Assembly (NCBI GenBank): GCA_944385055.1
Contig: CALWVT010000004.1
Coordinates: 143,312-207,311 of the forward strand
DNA length: 64,000 nt
Origin: an uncultured Clostridia bacterium
Lineage (GTDB): Bacteria; Bacillota; Clostridia; Oscillospirales; Acutalibacteraceae
Reading direction: 5' to 3'
Part shown: positions 1 through 8,598 of the stretch, in pieces
How positions within the stretch are numbered: the stretch's first letter is position 1
Layout: every line of letters starts with the position of its first letter
Made by a program: the position numbers and the translations under genes
Notes under the pieces: model-generated
Database searches by the model: none
What the model was told of the DNA's origin: nothing
Seen by the model: only the letters and a program-made list of their open reading frames with translations

Positions 1-1
1 G

Positions 2-73
2 CTCGAGAGCCTCGGCTTTACGCACATCGCGATTTACCACGCGCATGTGCCGGACATGTATCCGATCGCCTGA
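2..73 (+). CDS. 3' end of an unidentified gene
   Basis: Only the last 23 codons and a TGA stop lie in the window; the reading frame is open from the left edge. The fragment includes SLGFTHIAIYHA, which is vaguely like the C-terminal end of a GNAT acetyltransferase (a G-F pair followed by a short strand), but it is too short to assign. A strong terminator follows 30 bases downstream, so this is the last gene of its transcription unit. Confidence 0.5.
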   Translation, partial: LESLGFTHIAIYHAHVPDMYPIA

Positions 74-106
74 GCACTGCCGGTTGGACACGCAAAAAAT
101 CGCAGA

Positions 107-155
107 CAAAAAGCCATGCCCGAAAGGAGCTGCCCTTTCCGGCATGGCTTTTTTC
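107..155. terminator. Bidirectional intrinsic terminator
   Basis: A near-perfect stem (AAAAAGCCATGCC on one arm, GGCATGGCTTTTT on the other, extended by GAAAGG/CCTTTC) ends in a T run on the plus strand and in a T run on the minus strand. It separates the truncated left-edge gene from the convergent gene ending at 195. Confidence 0.9.
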
Positions 156-194
156 TAAATTCTCCGCTTTTTTAAAAAGGCCCCGCATCAGGTT

Positions 195-1130
195 TCACAG
201 CTTCAGGTTATAGACAAACGCCTCGACCTGCTCCTCGGACGCGCCGAATTTCAAATCGGGCACGCGCATCAGGGCGAGGTTCTCCACATGGCGCAGCGTC
301 TCCCCGGGCGCCAGCGTCACAAGCGGGGACAGCGAGCGCAGCTCCGCGTAATCGCTGCAAAGGTACATCTCGAGCGAGGAGCCGAAATCCGGATAGACCT
401 GCCCCTGCGTGTGGACGAAGCGCTTGAGCACCGTCACGCCGCGGTTCGAATACGCCGCCCAGCCGAGCACGTCGTTGATGCCGAACTTCAAAAGGCGGTC
501 CGACTCCGCCTGCTGCACGAGGATATACCGGTCGCCCAGCGACAGGCGCTCATCGCGAAACGAGGAAAACGGCCACATCGTCACGTTGCGGTTGGGCAGG
601 TGCTTTTCCTCACGGCCGCGGTTTTGCGGGAGGATTGCGACGCCGCCGGGCGCGAACATCGTGCAGCCGCTCAAAGACAGCCGCTTTTCCTCATGCGAAC
701 AGTTTTTCATATACTGCACGAGCATTAAATCCGACGCGTCCTCGCCCATCATGACATCCAGCGAAAACTGCAGATCGTTTTCGCGCTGCTTCGGGGGCGT
801 AAAGCGCATCCCGCCGGTCAGCGGCGTATACACCACGGGCTCCGTGTCCGGATAATACGACTGCGGCATGCGGTCCGGCGCGACCGCCAGGCGGTGGCCG
901 CCGTACAGATGGAACCGGCGCTCTTCCCCATAATACGCCTTCCACTCGTCATTCGCGTGGACATGGCGGCCCTCTTCGTCGTGATAGAAAAGATTTTCAC
1001 CGTCCAAAAATCCCAGGGAAACGATGCGCGGGCCGTAATCGATGGAAACCATCAAATGGATGAAATGGTTCTCCATATAAATACAACGGCCGAACTCCTC
1101 GTCTAAAACCTCTCTTCGTTCAATCCCCAA
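195..1130 (-). CDS. Galactose-mutarotase-like hypothetical protein (DUF4380-like)
   Basis: A 311-residue soluble protein. The sequence looks like the beta-sandwich aldose-epimerase/DUF4380 group: an N-terminal segment with IDYGPRIVSLGF, a central GGHRLAVAPD motif (a typical G-x-H/R sugar-site motif), and a C-terminal SSLEMYLCSDYAELRSLSPL segment resembling the end of that fold. The start is taken as TTG at 1130, because GGGGG lies 7-8 bases upstream and an earlier start would overlap tmcAL. It lies 20 bases downstream of tmcAL and is probably co-transcribed. No substrate can be read from the sequence; family assignment is from remembered motifs, not a search. Confidence 0.7.
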   Translation of the reverse strand: MGIERREVLDEEFGRCIYMENHFIHLMVSIDYGPRIVSLGFLDGENLFYHDEEGRHVHANDEWKAYYGEERRFHLYGGHRLAVAPDRMPQSYYPDTEPVVYTPLTGGMRFTPPKQRENDLQFSLDVMMGEDASDLMLVQYMKNCSHEEKRLSLSGCTMFAPGGVAILPQNRGREEKHLPNRNVTMWPFSSFRDERLSLGDRYILVQQAESDRLLKFGINDVLGWAAYSNRGVTVLKRFVHTQGQVYPDFGSSLEMYLCSDYAELRSLSPLVTLAPGETLRHVENLALMRVPDLKFGASEEQVEAFVYNLKL

Positions 1131-1150
1131 TGTATTTCCCCCCTGCTTCT

Positions 1151-2323
1151 TCACACTGCCGCCACACCCATCGAAAAATCGAGCCCCGCCGGTGCGGGCT
1201 GCGGCAGGCACAGCGCCCAAAGGTCCGTCGCCGTGCTCTCGAGCGCCAAAAGCGCCTGGGCGCGGGCGCCGAGCTTTCCGCGGTCCGACGCGCGCACGAC
1301 GAGCGGCAATCGGCAGGCGCCCAAAAGCGCCCGGCCGGCTTTCGTAAAGCCCAATACGCGCAGATACGGCGGCGTGCCCTGCGCCCGGCCCGCCTCGACG
1401 CCCAAAAAGGCGGAGAGGACCGCGCGCCGGATGCGCGCGTGGCTGTAGCGCTTCGTTTTGACCCGCGCGTACAAGTCTTCGAGCGACCCCGCCGTGCGCG
1501 ACGCGGCATACAGCCGGTTTTCGAGCCCTTCGCGCACGTCGGGCAGCCGGGCCATCTCTTCCGGCGTCATCGTGCGCAGCTTTGCCAAGACGGCGCGCTC
1601 CATATGCGAAAGGGAGGCCGGGGCAAGGCCCTGGGAAAGCGCCCGCTGCGCTTCCCGCACGCTTTGCTGCGGCATGCCTGCCTGCCAGGGCGCCCCGCTT
1701 TGGAGCGCGCGGCGAATCCGTGCGGCGGACGGGAACGCGCTTTCCGCGTCCGAATCGTGCCCGGCCCCCGCGCGGCGGACCGTCTTTAGCGACAAAGGCG
1801 CTTTCTGCAGCCGGACGGCCTTCGCGTATTCGACCCCCAAAATATTATTCGGCGCCTCCAAAAGGCGTGCCTGCTGCGCCCCTAAAAGGGAAGCGGCCGC
1901 CTGCTCCCGCGCCGCCGCGAAGGGGATGCCCCCCGCTAGCGCTGCGCGCACGGCCTGCGAAAACGCCGGCGACAGCAGCGCCTGCGCGAGGCCGTCGAGC
2001 GCCGCCGCGTCCCCGCACTCGCTGCCGAAACACAGCGTCTGTGCGCCCAGCGCCGCCGCCAGGGCCACGCCGCCGCGCGCAAACGTCTCCGCGCCGGCCA
2101 TCGCCCACGGCAGTGGCAGCTCGACGACGAGGTCCACCCCGCAGGCAAGCGCCTGCCGCGCGCGCGTCCACTTCGAAAAACACGCCGGCGCGCCGCGCTG
2201 CAGGAAATTCCCGCTTAAAACCGCCGCCACATGGGTGGCGCCGTGTGAGCGCGCCTGCTGCACAAGGTACGCATGCCCGCTGTGAAACGGGTCATATTCC
2301 GCAACAATGGCCGCTATGTGCAC
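1151..2323 (-). CDS. tmcAL: tRNA(Met) cytidine acetate ligase (TmcAL/YlbM)
   Basis: A 390-residue nucleotidyltransferase-fold enzyme. TmcAL activates acetate with ATP and forms N4-acetylcytidine at the wobble base of elongator tRNA-Met. The N-terminus has the nucleotidyl-transferase HxGH signature (AEYDPFHSGHAYL), followed by AVLSGNFLQRG and DLVVELPLPWA, all typical of the YlbM family at its usual length. The start is GTG at 2323, behind AGGGAGGG with 7 bases of spacing. It has its own sigma-A promoter and is followed after 20 bases by the mutarotase-like gene. Confidence 0.92.
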   Translation of the reverse strand: MHIAAIVAEYDPFHSGHAYLVQQARSHGATHVAAVLSGNFLQRGAPACFSKWTRARQALACGVDLVVELPLPWAMAGAETFARGGVALAAALGAQTLCFGSECGDAAALDGLAQALLSPAFSQAVRAALAGGIPFAAAREQAAASLLGAQQARLLEAPNNILGVEYAKAVRLQKAPLSLKTVRRAGAGHDSDAESAFPSAARIRRALQSGAPWQAGMPQQSVREAQRALSQGLAPASLSHMERAVLAKLRTMTPEEMARLPDVREGLENRLYAASRTAGSLEDLYARVKTKRYSHARIRRAVLSAFLGVEAGRAQGTPPYLRVLGFTKAGRALLGACRLPLVVRASDRGKLGARAQALLALESTATDLWALCLPQPAPAGLDFSMGVAAV

Positions 2324-2364
2324 GCCGGTGCCCTCCCTTTCCGCATGTTTTGGATTTTGGGATT

Positions 2365-2393
2365 ATTATAATCGGTTAGAGGGCTTTTTGCAA
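2365..2393 (-). promoter_or_regulatory. Promoter of tmcAL
   Basis: Minus strand: TTGCAA, 17 bases, TATAAT. The -10 ends about 40 bases before the GTG start. Confidence 0.8.
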
Positions 2394-2431
2394 GAAACAT
2401 GCGCAAAAACCGCCCTTTGCGCGCCCAAATC

Positions 2432-2457
2432 GGCCCTAAAACCCGGATTTTTAGGGC
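2432..2457. other. Hairpin downstream of the HD gene
   Basis: A perfect 9-bp stem (GCCCTAAAA / TTTTAGGGC) lies in the 196-base gap between the HD hydrolase stop and the tmcAL promoter. It lacks a clear T tract in either direction, so it is a weak terminator candidate at best. Confidence 0.45.
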
Positions 2458-2519
2458 GGCGCTTTTGAAAATATACAGGGAAATCCCCCGCAGCACCGGC
2501 CAGAAAAAGGAAACGGCGC

Positions 2520-3023
2520 TCACGCCGGCATCCGGCCGAGATACATCGCCTCGAGCGCCTGGATTCCTGTCTGTGAACGGAAAATCTTTTCGCGAATCGT
2601 TTCGACCGCGTCGCGCCCCAATGCGTCTTCCTCGATATTGACCATGAAATCGGCCTCAATCAAAAGCTGGCAGTCGGGGCCGTCGATGTCCGTATACGTG
2701 TGGTGGCGGCCAATTAAATGGCACACGCGCTCGATAACCGGCGCGGGGACTTCCCGCAAAGACAGCAGCTGCCGCGCGATGGCCGGCCCCTCCAGCTCCT
2801 GGTAAACGCCGGCGCTCGAGTGGTGCTTTTTCTCCGCCTCGTGAATCCCGATATCGTGCAGCGCGGCCGCGAGCTGCAGCGTATAAAGGCCGCGCTCCGA
2901 AAGGCCTTCCTGCACGCCGAAAAGGCTTGCCCAGGCATAAACCTTCATCGCATGCTCGATGCGGCGGACATCCGGGGCATTGTAAAGGGCCATATCCTGT
3001 AAAATCTGTTCCGGTTTCGTCAT
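2520..3023 (-). CDS. HD-domain phosphohydrolase
   Basis: A 167-residue protein with an HD metal-dependent phosphohydrolase core. It shows the first histidine in RRIEHAMKVYAWA, the central LAAALHDIGIHE (HD doublet), then HHSSAGVY and HLIGRHHTYTD, which supply the remaining metal ligands. The natural substrate (nucleotide, polyphosphate or other) cannot be inferred. The start is ATG at 3023, overlapping the alaX stop as ATGA with GGGGGAGA upstream, so translation is probably coupled to alaX. Confidence 0.85.
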   Translation of the reverse strand: MTKPEQILQDMALYNAPDVRRIEHAMKVYAWASLFGVQEGLSERGLYTLQLAAALHDIGIHEAEKKHHSSAGVYQELEGPAIARQLLSLREVPAPVIERVCHLIGRHHTYTDIDGPDCQLLIEADFMVNIEEDALGRDAVETIREKIFRSQTGIQALEAMYLGRMPA

Positions 3024-4192
3024 GCCGTCTCCCCCTGTTCCTGTTTTGCAATCCAATCGCGCAGCGCGTCCAACGACGCCGCCCCCACGCGGCCCTGCAC
3101 AAGGTTCGGCTTGCCGCCGCCGCGGCCGGAAAACGCCGCGTTAAACGCCTTGCTGACCGGGCGCAGGTCCAGCTTCTGCGAGGCGAGCGCATACGCATAC
3201 TGCCCGGGTTCGCCGCTGAACGCCGCCGCGCACGCGTGGCGCTCGCACAGGTGCAGGCTGAGCCTGCGCAAAGCGTCCGGGGAAAGGCCTTCCTCAAAAA
3301 CGAACGCCCAGCCGTTCCCTAGCGGCTGCACCGACGCGGCGAGCAACTGAAACAGCCGCTCCTGCGCGGCCGCCTTCTCGGCGTCCGCCTGTTCCTTTTC
3401 CGCAAGCAGATGGTCCACCGCCGCGCAGACGCCTTCCGGCTTTGCGGAAAGCGTATTGGAAAGCCGCGCGACGGCGCCGAGCTTTTCCGTATAATCGGAA
3501 AGCGCGCGCCGACCGCAGACAATCGAAATGCGCACGCCGCCCTTATAATGCATGACGTTTAAAACCTTTAAAAGGCCGATTTCCCCCGTGCGCGCGACGT
3601 GCGTGCCGCAGCACGCGCACACGTCATATCCCGGGATTGTCACGATGCGCACGCGGCCCGAAAGCGCTTTTTTGCTGCGGTACGCGAGGTGCGAAAGCGT
3701 CTCTTCGTCCGGATACGAAATCTCGACGGGCACATTTTCCCAGATGGCCGCATTCGCCAGGCGCTCGCAGACCGCAACCTGCTCGGGCGTCAGAGGCCGG
3801 TCTACGTCGAGCGTGACGCACGCGGCCCCCATGTGGAACCCCACGTTCGTCGCGCCGTAAAAGCGGTGCAGAAGGCCCGATAAAATATGCTCCCCCGTGT
3901 GCTCCTGCATATGCAGGTGGCGCAGGCTCCAGTTGATGCCGCCGGTCACGCGCGTGCCGGCGGGGATCGGCGCGTCCGTCAAATGGACGACCGTTTCCCC
4001 CTTTTCATGCGTGTCCAGGACGTTGACGCGGTCGAGCACGCCCTGGTCGCCGGGCTGGCCGCCGCCTTCCGGATAAAACGCCGTGCGGTCGAGCACAATA
4101 AGCCACCCCTGCTTCGCTTTTTCACAGGACAGCACCTGCGCGTGGAAAACCCGCAGATACGGGTCTTGTTCATACAGTTTTTCCGTCCCCAA
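3020..4192 (-). CDS. alaX: Alanyl-tRNA editing protein (AlaX-L type)
   Basis: A 390-residue trans-editing enzyme that hydrolyses Ser-tRNA(Ala) or Gly-tRNA(Ala). Visible parts are an N-terminal AlaRS-like beta-barrel (AFYPEGGGQPGDQG), the zinc-binding editing site HTGEHILS with the later CCGTH motif (HxxxH plus CxxxH), a coiled segment rich in A/E/K around residues 260-300, and a C-terminal DHHA1 domain ending with RGGGKPNLVQG. The start is TTG at 4192 behind an ideal AAGGAGG, 8 bases upstream. It heads a two-gene unit with the HD hydrolase. Confidence 0.92.
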   Translation of the reverse strand: MGTEKLYEQDPYLRVFHAQVLSCEKAKQGWLIVLDRTAFYPEGGGQPGDQGVLDRVNVLDTHEKGETVVHLTDAPIPAGTRVTGGINWSLRHLHMQEHTGEHILSGLLHRFYGATNVGFHMGAACVTLDVDRPLTPEQVAVCERLANAAIWENVPVEISYPDEETLSHLAYRSKKALSGRVRIVTIPGYDVCACCGTHVARTGEIGLLKVLNVMHYKGGVRISIVCGRRALSDYTEKLGAVARLSNTLSAKPEGVCAAVDHLLAEKEQADAEKAAAQERLFQLLAASVQPLGNGWAFVFEEGLSPDALRRLSLHLCERHACAAAFSGEPGQYAYALASQKLDLRPVSKAFNAAFSGRGGGKPNLVQGRVGAASLDALRDWIAKQEQGETA

Positions 4193-4263
4193 TGGGACCC
4201 CCTCCTTCGGTCTTTTGGAAAAGCGCTGCGACGCTTTCGCGCGGCGCTTCTTCTATTTTTGAT

Positions 4264-4269
4264 ATTATA
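4264..4269 (-). promoter_or_regulatory. Extended -10 element of alaX
   Basis: Minus-strand TATAAT preceded by TGT (TGn extended -10), about 70 bases before the TTG start. No good -35 sits at 17 bp, so the extended -10 may compensate. Confidence 0.55.
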
Positions 4270-4386
4270 ACACGCCAAAAGGGCAATGCCTAGCCTAGAA
4301 AAGCCCAGTTTATCCGCTCTCCGCCCGCTTTTTGCAATGAGAAAATGTACGATCTTTGAACGGCTTGTAAAACTTTTTCGCCGCCA

Positions 4387-4415
4387 TTGCAAACGGGTAC
4401 GCCCTGTATTACAAT
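4387..4415 (+). promoter_or_regulatory. Promoter of the zinc-ribbon membrane protein
   Basis: TTGCAA, 17 bases, TACAAT, placed 43 bases before the ATG at 4458. It is divergent from the alaX promoter. Confidence 0.8.
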
Positions 4416-4457
4416 TTTGTTTGATAGAGAACCATGGCAGATTTAGAAAGGGGCAAT

Positions 4458-4862
4458 ATGATGGATTGGCTGCAAAGATTCATGTATGGTCGGCATGGGG
4501 TGGACCAACTGAACCTTGTCATGATGCTGGCGGCGATTTTCCTCACGATTGTAGAAAATTTTGTGCGCGGGCCGGTGTTCTTTCTCCTGTTTGCGCTGGC
4601 AGTCCTTTTGTTCGTCTTGGTCGTTTTCCGCATGTTTTCGCGCAACGAGGAAAAGCGCCGGCGGGAAAACCAGAAATTTTTGACCATTGTGCAGCCGGTC
4701 ACCCGCTGGGGTTCCACGATGCGCAGCCGGTGGCGCGACCGCAAGGTGTGCCGGTATTTCCGCTGCCCGCACTGCAAGGCGACGCTGCGGGTGCCGCGCG
4801 GAAAGGGAAAAATCCAGATCAAATGCCCGGTGTGTAAAACCGAGTTTATCCGAAAAACATAA
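4458..4862 (+). CDS. Small membrane protein with C-terminal zinc ribbon
   Basis: A 134-residue protein. Two hydrophobic segments (about residues 18-34, LNLVMMLAAIFLTIVEN, and about 37-58, rich in L/F/V) form a hairpin in the membrane. A basic arginine-rich linker follows, then a C-terminal CPHC...CPVC zinc ribbon, likely cytoplasmic. Start is ATG at 4458 or the adjacent ATG at 4461, both downstream of AAAGGGG. It is transcribed alone, between a clear promoter and a clear terminator. No function recognised; similar small ribbon proteins are common in Clostridia. Confidence 0.8.
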   Translation: MMDWLQRFMYGRHGVDQLNLVMMLAAIFLTIVENFVRGPVFFLLFALAVLLFVLVVFRMFSRNEEKRRRENQKFLTIVQPVTRWGSTMRSRWRDRKVCRYFRCPHCKATLRVPRGKGKIQIKCPVCKTEFIRKT

Positions 4863-4865
4863 ACT

Positions 4866-4912
4866 TCCCCCGCTTGTTGTGAAAGATGCACAGCAAGCGG
4901 GGGTTCTTTTTG
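4866..4912 (+). terminator. Intrinsic terminator
   Basis: Stem CCCCCGCTTG / CAAGCGGGGG with a 16-18 base loop, followed by TTCTTTTTG, just after the zinc-ribbon gene. Confidence 0.9.
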
Positions 4913-4940
4913 CGTAGAATATCGATCTTTCTCGACATAC

Positions 4941-4969
4941 TTGACAAATCTTCTGCAACATGGTAGACA
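4941..4969 (+). promoter_or_regulatory. Promoter of the ABC exporter operon
   Basis: Perfect -35 TTGACA, 17 bases, TAGACA as the -10. It lies 39 bases before the ATG at 5009, which has AGGAG upstream. Confidence 0.75.
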
Positions 4970-5008
4970 AGAATAGGGCGGGAATCACCCGCAGAGAAAG
5001 GAGATTGT

Positions 5009-6757
5009 ATGCGCTTAATTTTACACTACCTGAAGCGGTATAAAGGATGGTTTGTGCTGGACTTCCTTTCCGTTTTCGGATTTGCACTCGCTGAGCTGGG
5101 TCTCCCAACGATGGTCGCCGAAATGATCGACGGCGGCATCATGCAGGGGGACCCAGCTGCCATCTGGCAGGCCGGGCGCGTATGCGCCGTGATTGCGGTG
5201 GTGGGCGTTGCGGGCACGGTCCTTTTGGGCTTCTGCTGCGCGCGGCTTTCGACGAACATCACCGCCGACATCCGCGAAGAGGTGTTCCGCAAAGCCCAGA
5301 CCTTTTCCCACGCGGAATTCGGAAAATTCGGCATCGCCTCGATGATCACGCGCACGAACAACGACGCGTTCCAAATCCAGCTGTTCTTAAACGCGCTGTT
5401 CCGCACCGCCTTGATGACGCCGGTCATGATGTGCGCGAGCTTTATCCTGACGCTGCGCGCCTCGCCGCGGCTGTCCGTCATCGTCATCGCGACATTCCCG
5501 CTGATCGTGCTGGGCGTCGTGCTCGTTTCCAAATGGAGCCGGCCCGTCAGCGAACAGCAGCAGACCTCCCAGGACAATATGAACCGCATCACGCGCGAAA
5601 ACCTGACCGGCGTGCGCGTTGTGCGCGCTTTTAACAACGACGCGCGGGAGCAGGCGCGCTTCGAAGCGGAAAACGAGCGCTACACCAAGGCGAGCCGGCG
5701 CATGTTTAAACTCATGATGATGACCCAGCCGGTGTTTTTCCTCGTCATGAATTTCGCGGTCTGCCTGATCTTCTGGTTCGGCGGCCATCTTTTGCAGCTC
5801 GGGCAGATTGAAATCGGCCAGCTCACCGCGTTTATGGACTACTTATTCCACGCGATGTTCTCCATTCTGATGTTCAGCATGGTCTTTATGATCTACCCGA
5901 AAGCCGCCGTCAGCGCGCGGCGCATCCAGGCGGTTTTGGACACGCAGCCGCTCGTACAGGACCCGAAAGACGGGGAAACGCTATCCGGGCCCGTCGAGGA
6001 AATCACGTTTTCGCACGTCTCGTTTACGTATCCGGAAGGCGGCGGGGAAATCCTGCATGACATTTCGCTTTCGATCCGCCGCGGCGAAACGGTCGCGTTC
6101 GTCGGCAGCACGGGCTCCGGGAAAAGCGCGCTGGTAAGCCTTTTGCCGCGCTTTTATGACGTGACGAAGGGCAGCGTGCGCGTAAACGGCACCGACGTGC
6201 GGCAGTTCCATTTGCAGTCGCTGCGCCGCGCCATCGGCTTTGTGCCGCAGAAGGCGTTCCTTTTCAGCGGCACGATTGCCGACAACATCCGCTTCGGCAA
6301 GGAGGACGCGACCGACGAGGAGGTCGTGCACGCCGCCGAAGTTGCCCAGGCAGAGGACTTCATCCGCGCAAAGCCGGGCGGTTTTGCGGCGCCAATCGCC
6401 GAAAACGCCGCGAATGTCTCCGGCGGCCAGCGGCAGCGGCTCTCCATCGCCCGCGCGCTCGTGCGCAAACCGGCCGTGTACGTATTCGACGATTCCTTCT
6501 CGGCGCTCGATTTCCAGACGGACTTAAACCTGCGCCGCGCGCTGCGCAAAGAGACCGGCGACGCGATCGTTCTGATCGTCGCACAGCGCATCTCGACCGT
6601 CATGGACGCAGACCGCATCTTCGTGCTCGACCACGGTTCCATCGTCGGGCAAGGCCGCCATGAAGAGCTGCTCGACACGTGCCCGGTCTACCGCGAAATT
6701 GCCGCCTCACAGCTGAATACGGCGGAACTCGCCGGCGGGAAGGGGGTTTTGTCGTGA
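5009..6757 (+). CDS. ABC exporter half-transporter, degenerate-site subunit
   Basis: A 582-residue type-IV ABC exporter subunit with an N-terminal six-helix membrane domain (residues 1-305) and a C-terminal ATPase. Walker A is GSTGSGKS at 366-373, the Q-loop VPQKAFLFSG, and the signature SGGQ at 471-474. The residue after the Walker B aspartate is Asp495 (VFDDSFSALD) instead of the catalytic Glu, and the switch His is Gln526 (VAQRIST). These are the classic marks of the non-hydrolysing subunit of heterodimeric exporters such as TM287/288 and BmrCD. It overlaps the next gene by 4 bases. Substrate unknown; drug or lipid export is the usual guess. Confidence 0.92.
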   Translation: MRLILHYLKRYKGWFVLDFLSVFGFALAELGLPTMVAEMIDGGIMQGDPAAIWQAGRVCAVIAVVGVAGTVLLGFCCARLSTNITADIREEVFRKAQTFSHAEFGKFGIASMITRTNNDAFQIQLFLNALFRTALMTPVMMCASFILTLRASPRLSVIVIATFPLIVLGVVLVSKWSRPVSEQQQTSQDNMNRITRENLTGVRVVRAFNNDAREQARFEAENERYTKASRRMFKLMMMTQPVFFLVMNFAVCLIFWFGGHLLQLGQIEIGQLTAFMDYLFHAMFSILMFSMVFMIYPKAAVSARRIQAVLDTQPLVQDPKDGETLSGPVEEITFSHVSFTYPEGGGEILHDISLSIRRGETVAFVGSTGSGKSALVSLLPRFYDVTKGSVRVNGTDVRQFHLQSLRRAIGFVPQKAFLFSGTIADNIRFGKEDATDEEVVHAAEVAQAEDFIRAKPGGFAAPIAENAANVSGGQRQRLSIARALVRKPAVYVFDDSFSALDFQTDLNLRRALRKETGDAIVLIVAQRISTVMDADRIFVLDHGSIVGQGRHEELLDTCPVYREIAASQLNTAELAGGKGVLS

Positions 6758-8538
6758 AACGGAAATGGAAACACGCATCCGCGCCCTTGAGCGCTTTGTT
6801 GCCCTACCTCGCGCCGCAGCGCTGGGTGTTCCTGCTTTCGATCGTGTTCGTCGTGGCACAGGCGCTCCTCTACTCGCTTTCGCCGGTCATCGAAGGCAGC
6901 GTGACGACGCAGCTCGCCTCGGACGCGGCCGACATGGCCGCCGGCGTGCCGGGCGCGCACATTCAATTTGACCGCATCCTGCCAATCCTCACGACGCTCC
7001 TCACCCTCTACCTCGGCAAGACCGCCTGCCAAGCCGCCGCGACCATCACGCTGACGAATGCAACGCAGGAGACGATGCGCGCGCTGCGCTCGGCCGTCCA
7101 GAAAAAGATCCACGCGCTGCCGGTGCAGTACTTCGACACGCACCCGTACGGCGATATTTTAAGCCGCATCACAAACGACGTCGACACGCTGTCGAGCGCA
7201 TTGCAGCAGACGCTTCTAAACATCATCAACGGCCTTTTGGGCATCGTGCTCGCCATCACGATGATGTTCCAGCTCAACGCACGGCTCGCGCTGATCGCGC
7301 TGATCATCCTGCCCATGGCCCTATTGATTACCGGCATCGTCGTGCATTTCAGCCAGAAGCAGTTCGCCGCGCAGCAGACCGCCATCGGCGATTTAAACGC
7401 GCGCGTCACGGAGCTTTACACGGGCTATCACGAGATCCTGCTTTATAATAAGCAGGAAGCCGTTGTCAAGGAATTCCACGCGGTCAATGAAAAGCTGCGC
7501 CGCTGCGGCTTCCGCGCACAGTTCGGCTCGTCGCTGATCTCGCCGTGCATCTCGCTTGTGACGTATCTCGTGATTGGAACCGTCGCGACGCTCGGCGCGC
7601 TGGCGGCCTTGGAGGGGACGCTCGCCGTCGGCAGCCTGCAGGCGTTTATCCGCTATATCTGGCAGCTCAATGACCCGCTCTCGCAGATTTCCCAGCTTTC
7701 CGCACAGATTCAGTCCGCATTTGCCGCCGCGCGGCGCGTGACGGCGTTCCTCTCCCAGGAGGAAGAGGGCATCGACGCGCCGGGCGCGAAGGGGCTTAAA
7801 AAGGTTCGCGGGGAGGTCACGTTCGAAGACGTCCACTTCGGCTACGGCAGCCGGGAGATCCTGCACGGCCTCTCGTTTACCGCAAAGCCCGGCCAAACCG
7901 TCGCAATCGTCGGGCCGACGGGCGCGGGCAAGACGACGATCATCAACCTTTTGCTGCGCTTCTATGAAATCCAGAGCGGCCGCATCCTCTTAGACGGGCA
8001 CGACATCCGTTCCCTGCCGCGCGAGGACCTGCGCCGCGCGTTCGGCATGGTGCTGCAGGACACGTGGCTGTTTTCCGGCTCGCTTTTGGAAAACCTGCGC
8101 TACGGCCGCCCGGACGCCCCGCTTGCGGATGTGATCAGCGCCGCGAAGGGGGCCAATGTCCACGACTTTATCCTGTCGGCCGGCGGCTACGACGCGCTCG
8201 TCAATGAGGAGGGCGACAACATCTCCCAGGGCGAAAAGCAGCTGCTGACGATTGCGCGCGCGGTGCTGCGCGACCCGCCCGTGCTGATTCTCGACGAGGC
8301 GACGTCGAGCGTCGACACGCGCCTGGAAAAGCGGCTGCAGGGTGCGATGCAGAAGATGATGGAGGGGCGCACGTGCCTCGTGATTGCGCACCGGCTCTCT
8401 ACCATCCGCAACGCCGATCTGATTTTGGTGCTGCGCGACGGCCGCATCGTCGAGCAGGGAAAGCACGACGAGCTTCTAAAAAAGGACGGCGCTTACGCGG
8501 CGCTGTACAACGCGCAGTTCCAGGGCAAAGAGATTTAA
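6754..8538 (+). CDS. ABC exporter half-transporter, catalytic subunit
   Basis: A 594-residue partner of the preceding subunit. It has an N-terminal membrane domain and a C-terminal ATPase with GPTGAGKTT (Walker A), the intact catalytic pair ILDEATSSVD, and the switch histidine VIAHRLSTI. Its signature is degenerate, SQGEK instead of SGGQ, which together with the Asp/Gln changes in the partner makes one of the two composite ATP sites catalytically weak. The start is GTG at 6754 inside GTGA overlapping the partner's stop, with GGGAAGGGGG 7 bases upstream; translation is probably coupled. Confidence 0.93.
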   Translation: MKRKWKHASAPLSALLPYLAPQRWVFLLSIVFVVAQALLYSLSPVIEGSVTTQLASDAADMAAGVPGAHIQFDRILPILTTLLTLYLGKTACQAAATITLTNATQETMRALRSAVQKKIHALPVQYFDTHPYGDILSRITNDVDTLSSALQQTLLNIINGLLGIVLAITMMFQLNARLALIALIILPMALLITGIVVHFSQKQFAAQQTAIGDLNARVTELYTGYHEILLYNKQEAVVKEFHAVNEKLRRCGFRAQFGSSLISPCISLVTYLVIGTVATLGALAALEGTLAVGSLQAFIRYIWQLNDPLSQISQLSAQIQSAFAAARRVTAFLSQEEEGIDAPGAKGLKKVRGEVTFEDVHFGYGSREILHGLSFTAKPGQTVAIVGPTGAGKTTIINLLLRFYEIQSGRILLDGHDIRSLPREDLRRAFGMVLQDTWLFSGSLLENLRYGRPDAPLADVISAAKGANVHDFILSAGGYDALVNEEGDNISQGEKQLLTIARAVLRDPPVLILDEATSSVDTRLEKRLQGAMQKMMEGRTCLVIAHRLSTIRNADLILVLRDGRIVEQGKHDELLKKDGAYAALYNAQFQGKEI

Positions 8539-8550
8539 AATCATAGAATG

Positions 8551-8598
8551 AAAAAAATGCCGCCGGCCTTCGCAGCGTTCGAAAGGCCGGCGGCGTTT
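8551..8598. terminator. Bidirectional terminator between exporter and rarA
   Basis: 12-bp perfect GC-rich stem (GCCGCCGGCCTT / AAGGCCGGCGGC) flanked by an A run on the left and GTTTTATG on the right. The rarA stop codon lies in its right flank. Confidence 0.9.
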
